Assembly (NCBI GenBank): GCA_015062005.1
Contig: SUVL01000002.1
Location: forward strand, 83,697-147,696
Length of the DNA stretch: 64,000 nucleotides
Reading direction: 5' to 3'
Origin: Akkermansiaceae bacterium
GTDB taxonomy: Bacteria > Verrucomicrobiota > Verrucomicrobiia > Verrucomicrobiales > Akkermansiaceae
Shown: positions 10,641 to 20,372 of the stretch, one piece after another
How positions within the stretch are numbered: position 1 is the first letter of the stretch
Layout of the letters: every line of letters begins with the position of its first letter
Made by a program: the position numbers and the translations under genes
The notes under the pieces: generated by a model
Told to the model about the DNA's origin: nothing
Databases searched by the model: none
The model's input: the letters and a program-made list of their open reading frames with translations, nothing else

Positions 10641-10672
10641 GAAAGTCTTGTGTTATACCTGCGCGGCAAGCA

Positions 10673-11560
10673 TCAGTTACCCAGCGGCTTCACGCGGAAC
10701 ACGCGGTCGCCCACCTCAGGACGCACACCGGGCACCAGCTTCTTGGGGTCATACTCCGCAATGACCATACCCTTGGAGATAGTCACAATGCGCAGCGGAG
10801 CCACCACCACATCACCACGCTTCAGCAGCAGGGGCGTAGCATCGCCGGCAACCAGGCCGCTGTCCGGCCCCACGTTGAACACCACAAACTTCCAGCGGCT
10901 GTCTGCGGCCAGCAGCGGGTATTCGTCGTCATTCTTGGAGTAATCCGTAAAGAACTTGTCATTGATAGCAGTCAGGCGGTTCAGCTCCACCTTCTCCTTG
11001 GCCAGTCTCTCCGTAGCGGCCGTGCGGGCAGCCTGCCAGTCATTCAGTCTCTCCGTAATCTCCTCGGTGCGCTTCTGTTCCTTTTCCACAACGGAGCGGA
11101 TTGCATTGAGCACGGCCTCAGAAGAATCGTCATCGGAGCCAAGGTCCAGTGATGCGGTGGTCTTAATCTCGGCCATGGCAGCCTTCAGAGAAGACTGCAG
11201 CTGCTGCACACTCTCGTTCATGGCCTTCACCTTGCGGCGCACACCATCAAGACTAGCCTTGTGGCCGTCCAATTTGGCCTGGGCATCATCGCGCTTCACC
11301 TGGCTGTCACGCATTTCCACGCGGGCAGCCTCTGCGCCCTTGACTGCTGCAGCTCGCTCAGAGGAAACAGTGCCACGCTCGGCGTCCAAGTCCTGGTTAA
11401 GCTTACGCAAGCCGGTAGCGCTGCTGGCATCCACTTGCTGGCCACCGCCATGCACAGCAATCACCACATCCATGACCTTCTGCTGGTCAGCAGAATACAT
11501 AATAGCAGCACCGCCCGCCAGGAGCACCAGAATAGAAGCAAGAAGTTGAGAGATTTTCAT
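10673..11560 (-). CDS. Membrane-anchored coiled-coil protein, member 2 of a tandem pair
   Basis: 295 residues: an N-terminal membrane segment (4-22), a long charged coiled coil rich in Ala, Glu, Lys and Asp (about 55-205), and a C-terminal beta-rich domain (about 215-295) with WKFVVFNVGPDSGLVAGD and RPEVGDRVFRV. The C-terminal pattern recalls the beta-barrel ends of MreC/FlgT-like proteins, but I do not recognise a family. It lies 26 bp after a gene of the same architecture, so the two are probably partners in one envelope complex. The domain after the membrane segment is predicted periplasmic. Function unknown. Confidence 0.7.
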   Translation of the reverse strand: MKISQLLASILVLLAGGAAIMYSADQQKVMDVVIAVHGGGQQVDASSATGLRKLNQDLDAERGTVSSERAAAVKGAEAARVEMRDSQVKRDDAQAKLDGHKASLDGVRRKVKAMNESVQQLQSSLKAAMAEIKTTASLDLGSDDDSSEAVLNAIRSVVEKEQKRTEEITERLNDWQAARTAATERLAKEKVELNRLTAINDKFFTDYSKNDDEYPLLAADSRWKFVVFNVGPDSGLVAGDATPLLLKRGDVVVAPLRIVTISKGMVIAEYDPKKLVPGVRPEVGDRVFRVKPLGN

Positions 11561-11586
11561 AACTTGAGGTATAAGTAGATAATTTC

Positions 11587-12417
11587 TTAGTTGTTACGGA
11601 CGGAAACCACCGTGTCGCCGGGGCGCACCTTATCACCGGGGCGCATCGTGCTGTACACCACGTCGCAGCTGGATTTGTTGCTCTCCACCAGAGTCACAGA
11701 AAGCTCACACACCTTCTGGTTGCCACGCATCACGGCAAGGCGGGAACCAATCACAATCCCCTTGTCAATGCCACCATCAAGAATCACGTAATCCCAGGTG
11801 GGGTCAGCCGTCACCACAGAGCACTTCAGATCCACGGGGGAAAGGCGGGCCATGCGGGCTGCATGCAGGTCCTTGGCTTCCTGAATCAGCTTCAGCGTGC
11901 GCTCCGTCTCAGCACCCAGGTCGCTGGTCATCTTTTCCTCAGCAGCAGCCTGTGCCTCCAAGGCGTTATTGGATTCCACCAGCTCAGCAATACGTTGGCC
12001 AATCACCTTGAAGGCTTCACCATCGCCAGAATCCTCGACGCCAGCAGCCTCTGAAGCGCTCTCCTGGAACACCTTGAAATCATCCTGGTAACGCTTGAAC
12101 TCAGTCTTGGCCTTCTCCAGGTCAGCGTTTGCCTGTGTAATCTCCTGTTCAAAGGGAGCATCCTCAGCTTCAATGGCAGAGCGTTCCTCGTTGTACTTAT
12201 CGCTCAGCTGCTTGAAATAAGCAGTACGCAGCTCGGCATAACGCTTGATGGCTTTGTCCTTCTCAATATCGACGGCCTTCTTCTTAGCCATATCGAACTG
12301 GGACTGGTACGCAGCTACCTCGCCCTCCGGGCCGGTGAGAGCTTCATTGTTCTTATAAAAAAGGAAACATGCCCCCAGGAAGAGCACGACGGCGGCGATG
12401 ATGATGTATTTCCACAT
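11587..12417 (-). CDS. Membrane-anchored coiled-coil protein, member 1 of a tandem pair
   Basis: 276 residues with the same layout as its downstream neighbour: a membrane segment at 3-21, a coiled coil from about 40 to 200, and a beta-rich C-terminus (WDYVILDGGIDKGIVIGSRLAV ... RPGDKVRPGDTVV). Both C-termini end in a 'P-G-D-x-V' turn pair, which supports descent from one ancestor by duplication. A possible promoter upstream is TTGGTG, 17 nt, TATTAG. No catalytic motif is seen; a structural envelope role is a guess. Confidence 0.7.
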   Translation of the reverse strand: MWKYIIIAAVVLFLGACFLFYKNNEALTGPEGEVAAYQSQFDMAKKKAVDIEKDKAIKRYAELRTAYFKQLSDKYNEERSAIEAEDAPFEQEITQANADLEKAKTEFKRYQDDFKVFQESASEAAGVEDSGDGEAFKVIGQRIAELVESNNALEAQAAAEEKMTSDLGAETERTLKLIQEAKDLHAARMARLSPVDLKCSVVTADPTWDYVILDGGIDKGIVIGSRLAVMRGNQKVCELSVTLVESNKSSCDVVYSTMRPGDKVRPGDTVVSVRNN

Positions 12418-12534
12418 GGTGTAAGTAAAAAAATTTGCAGCTGTTCGCTAATATATCTATACCAGAACGCCACCAAATGCAATCAAAAAAATCCTGCACC
12501 GGCATTTTTTTTACACTTTCTGCACCGTGGCACG

Positions 12535-12569
12535 AAAAAGCTGCCTTCCACTCACGCAGAAGACAGCTT
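12535..12569 (-). terminator. Terminator of pnp
   Basis: Minus strand stem AAGCTGTCTTC / GAAGGCAGCTT (one mismatch) with a 10-nt loop, followed by TTTTT. It lies about 25 bp past the pnp stop. Confidence 0.8.
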
Positions 12570-12594
12570 GAAATCGATTCAGCAATCGGTGGAA

Positions 12595-14736
12595 TTACTC
12601 CTTCTCGGCAGCTTCCTTAGCCTTGCGGTCGCGAGCCGCAGCGCGCATGGACATCTTGACGCGGCCCTTGTCATCAATACCGATGCACTTGGCGGTCACG
12701 ATATCGCCCACCTTCACCACATCCTCAGTCTTCTGGGTGCGGCCTTCGGCCAGCTCAGAGATGTGGATAAGGCCATCCTTGCCGGGCAGCACTTCCATGA
12801 AGGCACCGAATTCCTTCGTGGACACAATCTTACCCTCGTAGGTCTCACCCACCTCAATCTCCTTGAACATGCGGTCGATGAGGTACAGGGCGCGTTCCAC
12901 ACCCTCCTGGCGGCTGCCATAAATGCGAACCGTGCCATCCTCCTCGATGTTGATATCCGTACCGGTCTCAGCCTGCAGAGCCTTGATATTCTTGCCGCCG
13001 GGGCCGATAAGCTCGCCGATGCGGTCCTGCGGAATGCTGGTGGACTCGATGCGCGGGGCATTCGGGCTCATAGCCTGCGGACCAGGGATGCAGGCATTCA
13101 TGGTATCGAGCACATCCAGGCGGCCCTTGCGGGCCAGGTGAATGGCGTCCTCCAGGATGTACAGCGGGATACCAGGCAGCTTGAGGTCCAGCTGGTAGCC
13201 GGTCACACCCACGGAAGAACCGCAGAGCTTGAAGTCCATATCGCCATAGAAGTCCTCAGAACCGATGATGTCCAGCAGCGTCTTGTAACGCTTCGGCTCG
13301 CGGTCGCCCTCGTTCTCAAACTCGGTCACCAGACCGACGGAGATACCGGAAACCGGGCGCTTCAGCGGCACACCGGCAGCCAGCAGGGACATAGTGCCGG
13401 CGCACACAGAAGCCATGGAGGTGGAACCGTTGGACTCCATAATCTCGGAAGACACGCGGATGGCGTAGGGGAAGTCGTTCTCATCCGGAATCACCGGGGC
13501 AATGGAGCGCTCAGCCAGGGCACCGTGGCCGATTTCGCGGCGGTTCTGACCACCGAAGCGGCCGGTCTCACCCACAGAGAACGGGGGGAAGTTGTAATGC
13601 AGGATGAAGCGCTTCTCATCCACCGAACCGGTGTAGTTATCGAGGTACTGCTTCTCTTCCACGGGAGCCAGCGTAGCCAGGCACACAGACTTGGTCTCAC
13701 CACGGGCAAAGAGAGCAGAACCATGCACCACCGGGGGCAGCACGTTCACCTCAGCCTGCAGCGGGCGCAGCTGCTTGATGGCGCGGCCATCAGCGCGCTT
13801 GTCCTGCTCCATGATGGAGATACGGAAAGCCTTCTTCTGAATGTACTCGAACACCTGCTCCACATCGAAATCGGTGGCCTCGGGGTAGGCAGCCTTGATA
13901 GCAACCTCCACCTCATCGCGCAGGGCGCCGGTCTGCTTCTGGCGCTGAATCTTGTTCGGAGCATAGATAGCCTCCTCAATGCGGTCGCCAGCCACCTGGT
14001 AACCGATTTCCAGCAGCTCAGGCTTGGCCACCGTCAGCTCATACTCGCGCTTGGGCTTGCCGCAGATGCCGCGCAGCTCTTCCTGGGCAGCACAGATCTT
14101 GGCCACATTCTTCTGAGCAAAGTGCAGAGCGGCGATAAAGTCTTCCTCCGGCAGCTCCTTGGCGGAACCTTCAATCATGATTACCTGGTCCTTGGAACCG
14201 GCATACACCAGGTCAAGGTCAGATTCGGCACGCTGGGAGTTCGTGGGGTTAATCACAAACTCGCCATCAATACGCCCCACGCGCACAGCGCCCACGGGCT
14301 CAGCAAAGGGGAGGTCAGAAATCACACAGGCAGCAGAAGCGCCGTTGATGCTCAGGATATCCGGCTCATTCTCGCCGTCAGCAGCCATGAGCAGGGAAAT
14401 CACCTGCGTATCGTAGAAATAACCCTTCGGGAACATAGGACGCAGCGGGCGGTCCGTCATGCGGCAGGTCAGGATTTCCTTCTCCGTGGGGCGACCTTCG
14501 CGCTTGAAGTAACCACCGGGGAACATACCCGCAGCAGCGGCCTTTTCCTTATACTCCACCGAAAGCGGGAAGAAGGTCTGACCTTCCTTAATCTTGGTAG
14601 CGCTCACTACGGTGACCAGCACCACGGTATCACCACAACGGACGGTAACGGCACCATCGGCCAGAAGGGCAAGCTTGCCCGTTTCAATGGTGATGGGGTT
14701 TGTGCCAACGGCACAAGTAACGGAATGTATACTCAT
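12595..14736 (-). CDS. pnp: Polyribonucleotide nucleotidyltransferase (PNPase)
   Basis: 713 residues from the ATG at 14736. The open frame runs 61 codons further upstream, but that stretch is Arg-rich and unlike the family, whereas MSIHSVTCAVGTNPI is a normal PNPase start and the total then matches the usual 700-720. Two RNase PH-like domains are followed by a KH domain (LIGPGGKNIKALQ, near 560-590) and an S1 domain (YEGKIVSTKEFGAFMEVLPG, near 625-690). It degrades RNA phosphorolytically in the cytosol, usually in the degradosome. It is followed by a strong terminator and is divergent from radC. Confidence 0.96.
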   Translation of the reverse strand: MSIHSVTCAVGTNPITIETGKLALLADGAVTVRCGDTVVLVTVVSATKIKEGQTFFPLSVEYKEKAAAAGMFPGGYFKREGRPTEKEILTCRMTDRPLRPMFPKGYFYDTQVISLLMAADGENEPDILSINGASAACVISDLPFAEPVGAVRVGRIDGEFVINPTNSQRAESDLDLVYAGSKDQVIMIEGSAKELPEEDFIAALHFAQKNVAKICAAQEELRGICGKPKREYELTVAKPELLEIGYQVAGDRIEEAIYAPNKIQRQKQTGALRDEVEVAIKAAYPEATDFDVEQVFEYIQKKAFRISIMEQDKRADGRAIKQLRPLQAEVNVLPPVVHGSALFARGETKSVCLATLAPVEEKQYLDNYTGSVDEKRFILHYNFPPFSVGETGRFGGQNRREIGHGALAERSIAPVIPDENDFPYAIRVSSEIMESNGSTSMASVCAGTMSLLAAGVPLKRPVSGISVGLVTEFENEGDREPKRYKTLLDIIGSEDFYGDMDFKLCGSSVGVTGYQLDLKLPGIPLYILEDAIHLARKGRLDVLDTMNACIPGPQAMSPNAPRIESTSIPQDRIGELIGPGGKNIKALQAETGTDINIEEDGTVRIYGSRQEGVERALYLIDRMFKEIEVGETYEGKIVSTKEFGAFMEVLPGKDGLIHISELAEGRTQKTEDVVKVGDIVTAKCIGIDDKGRVKMSMRAAARDRKAKEAAEKE

Positions 14737-14987
14737 TTTTATTTTCTTTCTCTTCTGAATGCCGGTTCCATCTGCACCGCCGGAGGCCGGTACCGGCCGC
14801 TGCCTCCTTTGGTTCCGTGGAGCAGAATCACGTGCTTCCTGCCCCACTCGCCCCGCCACCGCTGATAAACAACGGCAACGAGCCGCGGCCATTTTACACA
14901 CCCACGCCGCACAGCGCAAGCAAATAATTCAACCCGAAGCGTTTTGGCTTCACAGATGACGGTTTTTCCTGTATAGTGAAGCTGCGT

Positions 14988-15701
14988 ATGGAAAGCGACA
15001 CCCCGAAACTCCTGGATATGTCCGCAGATGACCGCCCCCGCGAGAAACTGCTGTCGAAAGGCCGCTCCTCCCTGAGCGATGAAGAACTCATCGCCATCTT
15101 CCTGCGCACTGGTCTGAAGGGCTGCAATGTACTGGAACTCGCCGCCCGGCTCAAGCGCGCCGCCGGCTCGCTCACCGCCCTGGGGAGCATGGAAGCCCGC
15201 GAAATCAGCAAATGCTGCAAGGGTATCGGCTCCGCAAAAGCAGCCACTCTGGCCGCCGTTTTCGAGCTCGGTCACCGGGCCGTCAAAGAACAACTCACGC
15301 GCGAGGACCTGAGCAATCCCGAAACGGTCTACCAGTACCTGGCCGGTGATTTACGCTATGAACAGCAGGAAAACTTCGTTGTGCTCCTGCTGGATACGCG
15401 CCGCCACCTCATCCGCCGCTGCACCATTTCCAAAGGCACCCTGAACCGCACCATGGTACACCCGCGCGATGTCTTCCGCGAGGCCATCATCTGCAACGCC
15501 TGCTCCATCATCATCTCTCACAACCACCCCAGTGGCGATGTCTCCCCCAGCAAACTGGATCGCGAACTGACCCGTGAACTCGTCGATGCCGGGAAAGCCA
15601 TCCACATCCCCATCCTGGACCACATCATCATCGGCACCGATAACGGCGCCAACATCCTGCCCTATTTCAGCTTCCGCGAACACGGCCTCATCATCTCATG
15701 A
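14988..15701 (+). CDS. radC: RadC/JAB-domain protein
   Basis: 237 residues from the ATG at 14988; a GTG at 14976 would add four residues but has no better ribosome site. The N-terminal helix-hairpin-helix region starts with DDRPREKLLSKG and LSDEELIAIFLRTG, as in RadC. The C-terminal JAB/MPN domain carries the metal motif SHNHPSGDVSPSKLD (near 180-195). RadC was linked to DNA repair but its enzymatic role is unsettled. Its stop overlaps the start of the next gene (ATGA), so the two are coupled. Confidence 0.93.
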   Translation: MESDTPKLLDMSADDRPREKLLSKGRSSLSDEELIAIFLRTGLKGCNVLELAARLKRAAGSLTALGSMEAREISKCCKGIGSAKAATLAAVFELGHRAVKEQLTREDLSNPETVYQYLAGDLRYEQQENFVVLLLDTRRHLIRRCTISKGTLNRTMVHPRDVFREAIICNACSIIISHNHPSGDVSPSKLDRELTRELVDAGKAIHIPILDHIIIGTDNGANILPYFSFREHGLIIS

Positions 15702-16309
15702 AGGACTACCACACCCACCACCCCAGCCCCCACGGCGGCTATATCTGCGCAGTCACCCGTGCCGACTGGGAACGCATTTCCTGCGCCGAAGGCATGATTC
15801 CCTGCTTCGGCGTACACCCCTGGCACGCCCACGCGGCAGACCCCGCCGAGCTCGCCTTTGAGCTGGATGACTGGCTTACCCGCCAGCCGCAGGCCGGGGT
15901 GGGGGAAACCGGGCTCGATGCCTCGCCCAAACACGCAGGCACGCTGGAAGCCCAGCGGCTCCTGCTGCATATCCACCTGGGGGCCGCATTCCGGCATGAG
16001 CGTCTCGTGCAGCTGCACGGCGTGCAGGCATGGTCAGAACTTCTCGAAATATTGCGCGAACGCCACCGCTGCGGCACCCTGCCCCGCTTCCTGCTGCACG
16101 CCTGGAATGGCCCGCATGAGATGGCCCGCGAGTTCCTGCAGCTGGGCGCCTTCTTCAGCGTGGGGCTGCGCGAGCTCAGCCACTCCAGGGCTGCGGAGCG
16201 CTACGCTCGCATCCCCGAGGGCCGCCTCTTCCCGGAAACCGATGACCACCCCGAAAACTGGGCCCGCACAGTGGCCCTCCTCGGCCTCATGCGCGGCGGA
16301 TTGAAATAA
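15698..16309 (+). CDS. TatD-like metal-dependent hydrolase (short form)
   Basis: 203 residues. Metal motifs of the TatD amidohydrolase family are visible: DYHTHHP (3-9, the HxH), GVHPWHAH (around 38-45), GVGETGLD (around 67-74) and a later LHAWNG. TatD proteins are 3'-5' DNases or related hydrolases; 203 residues is shorter than the usual 255-265, mostly from a short C-terminus. The final ETDDHP segment may supply the last Asp. Translationally coupled to radC, hinting at a shared DNA-related role. Confidence 0.8.
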   Translation: MKDYHTHHPSPHGGYICAVTRADWERISCAEGMIPCFGVHPWHAHAADPAELAFELDDWLTRQPQAGVGETGLDASPKHAGTLEAQRLLLHIHLGAAFRHERLVQLHGVQAWSELLEILRERHRCGTLPRFLLHAWNGPHEMAREFLQLGAFFSVGLRELSHSRAAERYARIPEGRLFPETDDHPENWARTVALLGLMRGGLK

Positions 16310-16357
16310 GCCGGGCCCTGAGCAACGGAGGCCGGAAACCCGGATACTTTCCCGGCA

Positions 16358-17287
16358 TCACTCCGATTGCTCTGCAATGATATAATGCGGGCGGCGCTTG
16401 ATTTCCAGGTACATTTTGGAGATATACTGCCCGATAATTCCCACGCAGAAAAGCTGCACACCACTCAGCAGCACAACAATACAGACCATGGAGGTCCAGC
16501 CGTCCACCGAGCTGTGCCACAGAATCTGGCGCACACAGAGGCACACAATAATCACCAGCGCCACCAGCATGCACAGCATCCCCAGCAGCGATGCCAGCGC
16601 CAGCGGCACCGTGGTGAAAGCCACGATACCCTCCAGAGAGTATTTGAACAACCTCCAGAACGACCACTTGGTCTCCCCTGCCACACGCTCCACATTTTCA
16701 AACTCAATCCACTTGGTGCGGAAACCAATCCATTCATACAAGCCCTTGGAGAAGCGGTTATACTCCGGCATGGAAAGCAAGGCATCCACAGCCTTGCGGG
16801 AAAGCAGCTTATAATCGCGAGCCCCATCCACCAGCTGAGTGCGCGAAACCATATTGATGAGCCGGTAGAACATCCGCGCAAAAAAGGAACGGATAGGCGG
16901 CTCCCCCTGGCGGGTAGTGCGGCGGGTACCGGCACAGTCAAAACCTTCTTCCCTCACCGCTCGCAGCATCTCCGGCAGGAGTGCGGGCGGATCCTGCAAA
17001 TCTGCGTCCATCACCGCCACATAATCCCCTCCGGCCGCCTCGAACCCCGCCAGCATGGCACTTTCCTTACCAAAGTTGCGGGAGAAGGAAATATAACGCA
17101 CGCAATCATACTGGTCAGCCAGCTCCCGGATAACAGGCAGGGTATTATCCGAACTACCATCGTTCACGAATATCACCTCCGCCTGCACATCTCCCAGGGT
17201 GGATATCACCCGGGCAAGCTCTGCCATGAACGGATACAGAGCTTCCTGTTCATTATAACATGGCACAACAAGGGAGAGGAGCGGCAT
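16358..17287 (-). CDS. GtrB/DPM-like polyprenyl-phosphate glycosyltransferase
   Basis: 309 residues. A GT-A family 2 domain (LSLVVPCYNEQ at 4-14, FVNDGSSDNT near 40, VMDADLQDPP near 93-102 giving the DxD) is followed by two membrane helices (about 230-255 and 265-290). This is the build of GtrB/ArnC/DPM enzymes, which move a sugar from a nucleotide donor to a polyprenyl-phosphate carrier for periplasmic transfer. It is convergent with the TatD-like gene and monocistronic. Donor sugar unknown. Confidence 0.88.
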   Translation of the reverse strand: MPLLSLVVPCYNEQEALYPFMAELARVISTLGDVQAEVIFVNDGSSDNTLPVIRELADQYDCVRYISFSRNFGKESAMLAGFEAAGGDYVAVMDADLQDPPALLPEMLRAVREEGFDCAGTRRTTRQGEPPIRSFFARMFYRLINMVSRTQLVDGARDYKLLSRKAVDALLSMPEYNRFSKGLYEWIGFRTKWIEFENVERVAGETKWSFWRLFKYSLEGIVAFTTVPLALASLLGMLCMLVALVIIVCLCVRQILWHSSVDGWTSMVCIVVLLSGVQLFCVGIIGQYISKMYLEIKRRPHYIIAEQSE

Positions 17288-17323
17288 GAGCGCATTATAT
17301 GCTTACCCGCACACGTTGGCAAG

Positions 17324-17352
17324 AAAAAAGCCTGCCCCCTCAGGGCAGGCTT
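17324..17352 (-). terminator. Terminator of the S41 protease gene
   Basis: Minus strand stem GCCTGCCC / GGGCAGGC with a short TGAGG-type loop and TTTTTT tail, 25 bp after the stop. Confidence 0.88.
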
Positions 17353-17376
17353 GAAATTGTCGGGAACACCTTCTTA

Positions 17377-19590
17377 TCAGGGCATATCCACCATATCCTT
17401 GACGATGTGGAGCGCCTCTCGGAGAACCGGATCGAGTTTGGACGGATACTCGGGAGTCTCCGTCAACTCATCCTCGGGGTCCTCATTCTCATCCATATAC
17501 TCATCATCATCATCCTTGGAAGCAATCGGGAGCTGGGGCAACTTCACATCCGCCAGCTTCAAGCGGTAGATAGTGAGGTTCTTCTCATCATCCGCCGCCA
17601 TTTGCTCATAGCGGGCCTTGCGCTCAGCATCCATCGCCTTCTTGCGTTCCAGAAGCTGGGCGTTTTCTGCCTGGCGCTCAGCCTTGTTGAGAGACACAGC
17701 ATTCTTCTCCTGGCGTTCGCGGGCACGCTCAATATCCTCCCGGGTATACTGCATGTCCTTATCCTGCGCCATGCGGGCCTGGCTGCGAGCCATCAGCTCC
17801 GGCAGGATGCGGGCAATGCGGCTGTTCTTCACATAACCACCGGCACGGGGAATTTCATCGTACGGCATTGCATAGTCCTGCTCCCCTTCACCCAGGCGGA
17901 GACCAGCCGTCACCGTAGGCAGCACGATATCACTGGCCACACCCTTAAGCTGGGTGGACGCACCGCCCACGCGGTAGAACTTCTGCGTAGTGACCTTAAT
18001 CATGCCGCAGCCCTCACGGGAAGTGAAGTAAGGCATGTAATCTGCCAGGCCGCGGGGCACCTGTACCGTCCCCTTACCATAGCTCGCTTCATCGCCCACA
18101 ATCACCGCGCGGCCGTAGTCTGCCATGGCACCGGCAAAAATTTCGGAGGCTGAAGCACTCAGCTTGTTGATGATGACCACCAGCTGGCCGTTGTACAGCG
18201 GGCGGCCGCTCACCGTGAGACGCTCCACATGGGCGCGGGAATCCTTCACCTGCACCACGGGGCCGGCACCGGTAAAGAAGCCCACCATCTTGCGCACCTC
18301 ATCCAGCGAACCACCGCCATTGAAGCGCAGGTCGAGCACAATCCCTTCCACCTTCTCCTGCATCATACGGCGCAGAATCTTCTTCACGTCCGCCGCGCAG
18401 TGTACATCACCATCATCCAGGTCAATATAGAACGAAGGCAGGGTCAACACACCCAGGCGGTAAGTGCGGTCACCCTCCTTCATATCAATGATACGGCCGC
18501 TGGCCAGCTCTTCAGACATGGGAATCTCATCGCGCACAATGGACACAACCTTTTCCTCGCCCGTATCTGCACTCTGCACGCGCAGCTTCACCGCCTCGCC
18601 CTTCTGGCCGCGAATCAGGTCCACCACCTTGTCAATGCTCAGGAACATCACATCCGTCCAGTTATCGTCGCCATGCTGGGCCACCGCCACAATGCGGTCC
18701 CCCAGCTGGAGCTGGCCGGACTTGGCCGCAGGCCCCCCCTTCACAATACCTTCAATAGTCGTAGAGCCATCGTCATCGGACTGCAGCTTGGCGCCGATAC
18801 CCACGATGGAAGCCTTAATCATATCCTTGAAGCGCTGTTCCTCGCGGGCGCCCATGTAGTCGCTGTGCGGGTCGTACACATGCGCCACAGCATTCAGCAG
18901 GTAGGAAACCATGTCTTCTCGGTCAGCCTCCTGAATCTCATTGCGCATGCGCTTGATGCGGGCCAGCATCTTATCCGTGACCGACATTTCCTTGTCCACC
19001 GGTGAAGGCTTGCCCTTCTCTGCTGCCAGCGCTGCCAGATTCTCGCGGCGGATTACCTCCGTCAGAATCATATCCTCCACCTGGTCGCGCCAGACCTGGT
19101 CCAGCTCAGCCGCATTCTTCGCCCTCGGCAGCTTGCGGCGCGTGCGCGGCACTGTGCGGTCAGAATCAAAGGCGGGCATCTTCTGCGAATACTCCTGGAG
19201 CAGTTTTTCAGCCTGGGCAATGCGGGGCAGCGCTCGCTCACTGAAATACGCATACAATTCCTCAGCCAGTCTGGTCGTCTGGTTAGCCAGCAGGTAATCA
19301 CCAAAGCTGCTGGCGTACCGCTCGCGCAGGTAATCCACATCCTCCTGAGTCAGGAAAAGGTGCTGCATATCCAGAGTCTGCACGTAGCAATCCAGGAACT
19401 GCTGGTACAAGTCCTGAGAGAAACGAGCTCGTGAAAAGTGCGCATTCTGCAGCACCAGGGAAAACTGCTTACCTATAATATCATAATCCGGTTCCGCCTG
19501 GCTCACCGATGTGCAGGACACCAGGGCGGCCAGCGCCGTCATCCCCAACACTCGCGCACGGGTTCTCCAACTTCCAAAAATCGTTTTCAT
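17377..19590 (-). CDS. S41 family carboxy-terminal processing protease (Prc-like)
   Basis: 737 residues from the ATG at 19590; an ATG at 19605 adds MILSD. The N-terminus (MTALAALVSCTSVSQA) is a signal peptide with a possible lipobox Cys, so it acts in the periplasm. An N-terminal helical region, a PDZ domain (about 245-330, VKGGPAAKSGQLQLGDRIV) and the S41 core follow. The catalytic Ser lies in LSASASEIFAGAM and the Lys in SYGKGTVQ, in the right order. The C-terminal DUF3340-like, highly charged region is as in Prc/Tsp of Gram-negatives. The last 60 residues are very acidic. It trims or degrades periplasmic proteins. Confidence 0.93.
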   Translation of the reverse strand: MKTIFGSWRTRARVLGMTALAALVSCTSVSQAEPDYDIIGKQFSLVLQNAHFSRARFSQDLYQQFLDCYVQTLDMQHLFLTQEDVDYLRERYASSFGDYLLANQTTRLAEELYAYFSERALPRIAQAEKLLQEYSQKMPAFDSDRTVPRTRRKLPRAKNAAELDQVWRDQVEDMILTEVIRRENLAALAAEKGKPSPVDKEMSVTDKMLARIKRMRNEIQEADREDMVSYLLNAVAHVYDPHSDYMGAREEQRFKDMIKASIVGIGAKLQSDDDGSTTIEGIVKGGPAAKSGQLQLGDRIVAVAQHGDDNWTDVMFLSIDKVVDLIRGQKGEAVKLRVQSADTGEEKVVSIVRDEIPMSEELASGRIIDMKEGDRTYRLGVLTLPSFYIDLDDGDVHCAADVKKILRRMMQEKVEGIVLDLRFNGGGSLDEVRKMVGFFTGAGPVVQVKDSRAHVERLTVSGRPLYNGQLVVIINKLSASASEIFAGAMADYGRAVIVGDEASYGKGTVQVPRGLADYMPYFTSREGCGMIKVTTQKFYRVGGASTQLKGVASDIVLPTVTAGLRLGEGEQDYAMPYDEIPRAGGYVKNSRIARILPELMARSQARMAQDKDMQYTREDIERARERQEKNAVSLNKAERQAENAQLLERKKAMDAERKARYEQMAADDEKNLTIYRLKLADVKLPQLPIASKDDDDEYMDENEDPEDELTETPEYPSKLDPVLREALHIVKDMVDMP

Positions 19591-19731
19591 ATCAGATAGT
19601 ATCATTCCGGCTTCACTTCACACGCGAAGCCATCCTCTTACTTTATTCTATACACGAGCATGCCCCGGGTTCTGTCACGAAACTCAAAGCATGACAGAAC
19701 ACCGAAGCGAGCCTGAATGAACAGGAATCTC

Positions 19732-20145
19732 TCAATCCTTCTTCCGGCGCGGGCGAACGGCTTTCACCAGTTTGCAACCCATCACCGCTGCAAGATCACG
19801 CACGCTCGACTCCAACGCCGCCACACGGGACTTCGCATTCTTCAGTGCGGACTCCAGACGCGTGGCCCGCGTCTTTGCCGTGCGAGCCTCGATGCGGGCC
19901 TTGCGGAGCTCATCCTTCACATCATCAGGAGTCACCTCCACCTTGCGGCGCCCGGGACGCGTACTGGCAAATCTCTCCAGGATGGCATCCTCAGCCTGCT
20001 TTTTCCACAGTGATACAAGGGTCGGCGCAATGTTCTTTTCCTTGGCAATCTTCTGAATCGTCGTCTTGCGATTCATAACAGCGAGAATGATTTCCGTCTT
20101 CTCCTCCGCAGTGTAAGGAGTGCGTGTTCTTGTTTTTTCAGACAT
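19732..20145 (-). CDS. Orphan transposase-type HTH protein
   Basis: 137 residues. Residues 10-60 form an IS3/IS911 OrfA-like helix-turn-helix (YTAEEKTEIILAV, then IQKIAKEKNIAPTLVSLWKKQ). The rest is a charged coiled coil with an Arg/Lys-rich end. No OrfB integrase frame, no terminal inverted repeats and no target duplication are seen, so it is either a remnant or a domesticated DNA-binding protein. Its own promoter (20171-20199) is intact. Confidence 0.65.
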   Translation of the reverse strand: MSEKTRTRTPYTAEEKTEIILAVMNRKTTIQKIAKEKNIAPTLVSLWKKQAEDAILERFASTRPGRRKVEVTPDDVKDELRKARIEARTAKTRATRLESALKNAKSRVAALESSVRDLAAVMGCKLVKAVRPRRKKD

Positions 20146-20170
20146 GGTAAACTAAGAGAATATGCACTAT

Positions 20171-20199
20171 TTAATACTATGTTTTTTTCACCATATCAA
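20171..20199 (-). promoter_or_regulatory. Promoter of the orphan HTH gene
   Basis: Minus strand: -35 TTGATA (20194-20199), 17-nt spacer, -10 TATTAA (20171-20176). Confidence 0.5.
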
Positions 20200-20372
20200 G
20201 CATATATTCAGCAATGTCATCAATTACTGACACAACACACTTATTTTTTTTATTCTCCCGCACCCATCCTGCCTTTTTTTTAAGAAACGGTTAATAGAAT
20301 ACCGCTATGCGCCGCGCCCCCCACTCTGCCCGGACCGCTACGCTTACACTACAACATCACGCCAAAAATGGA

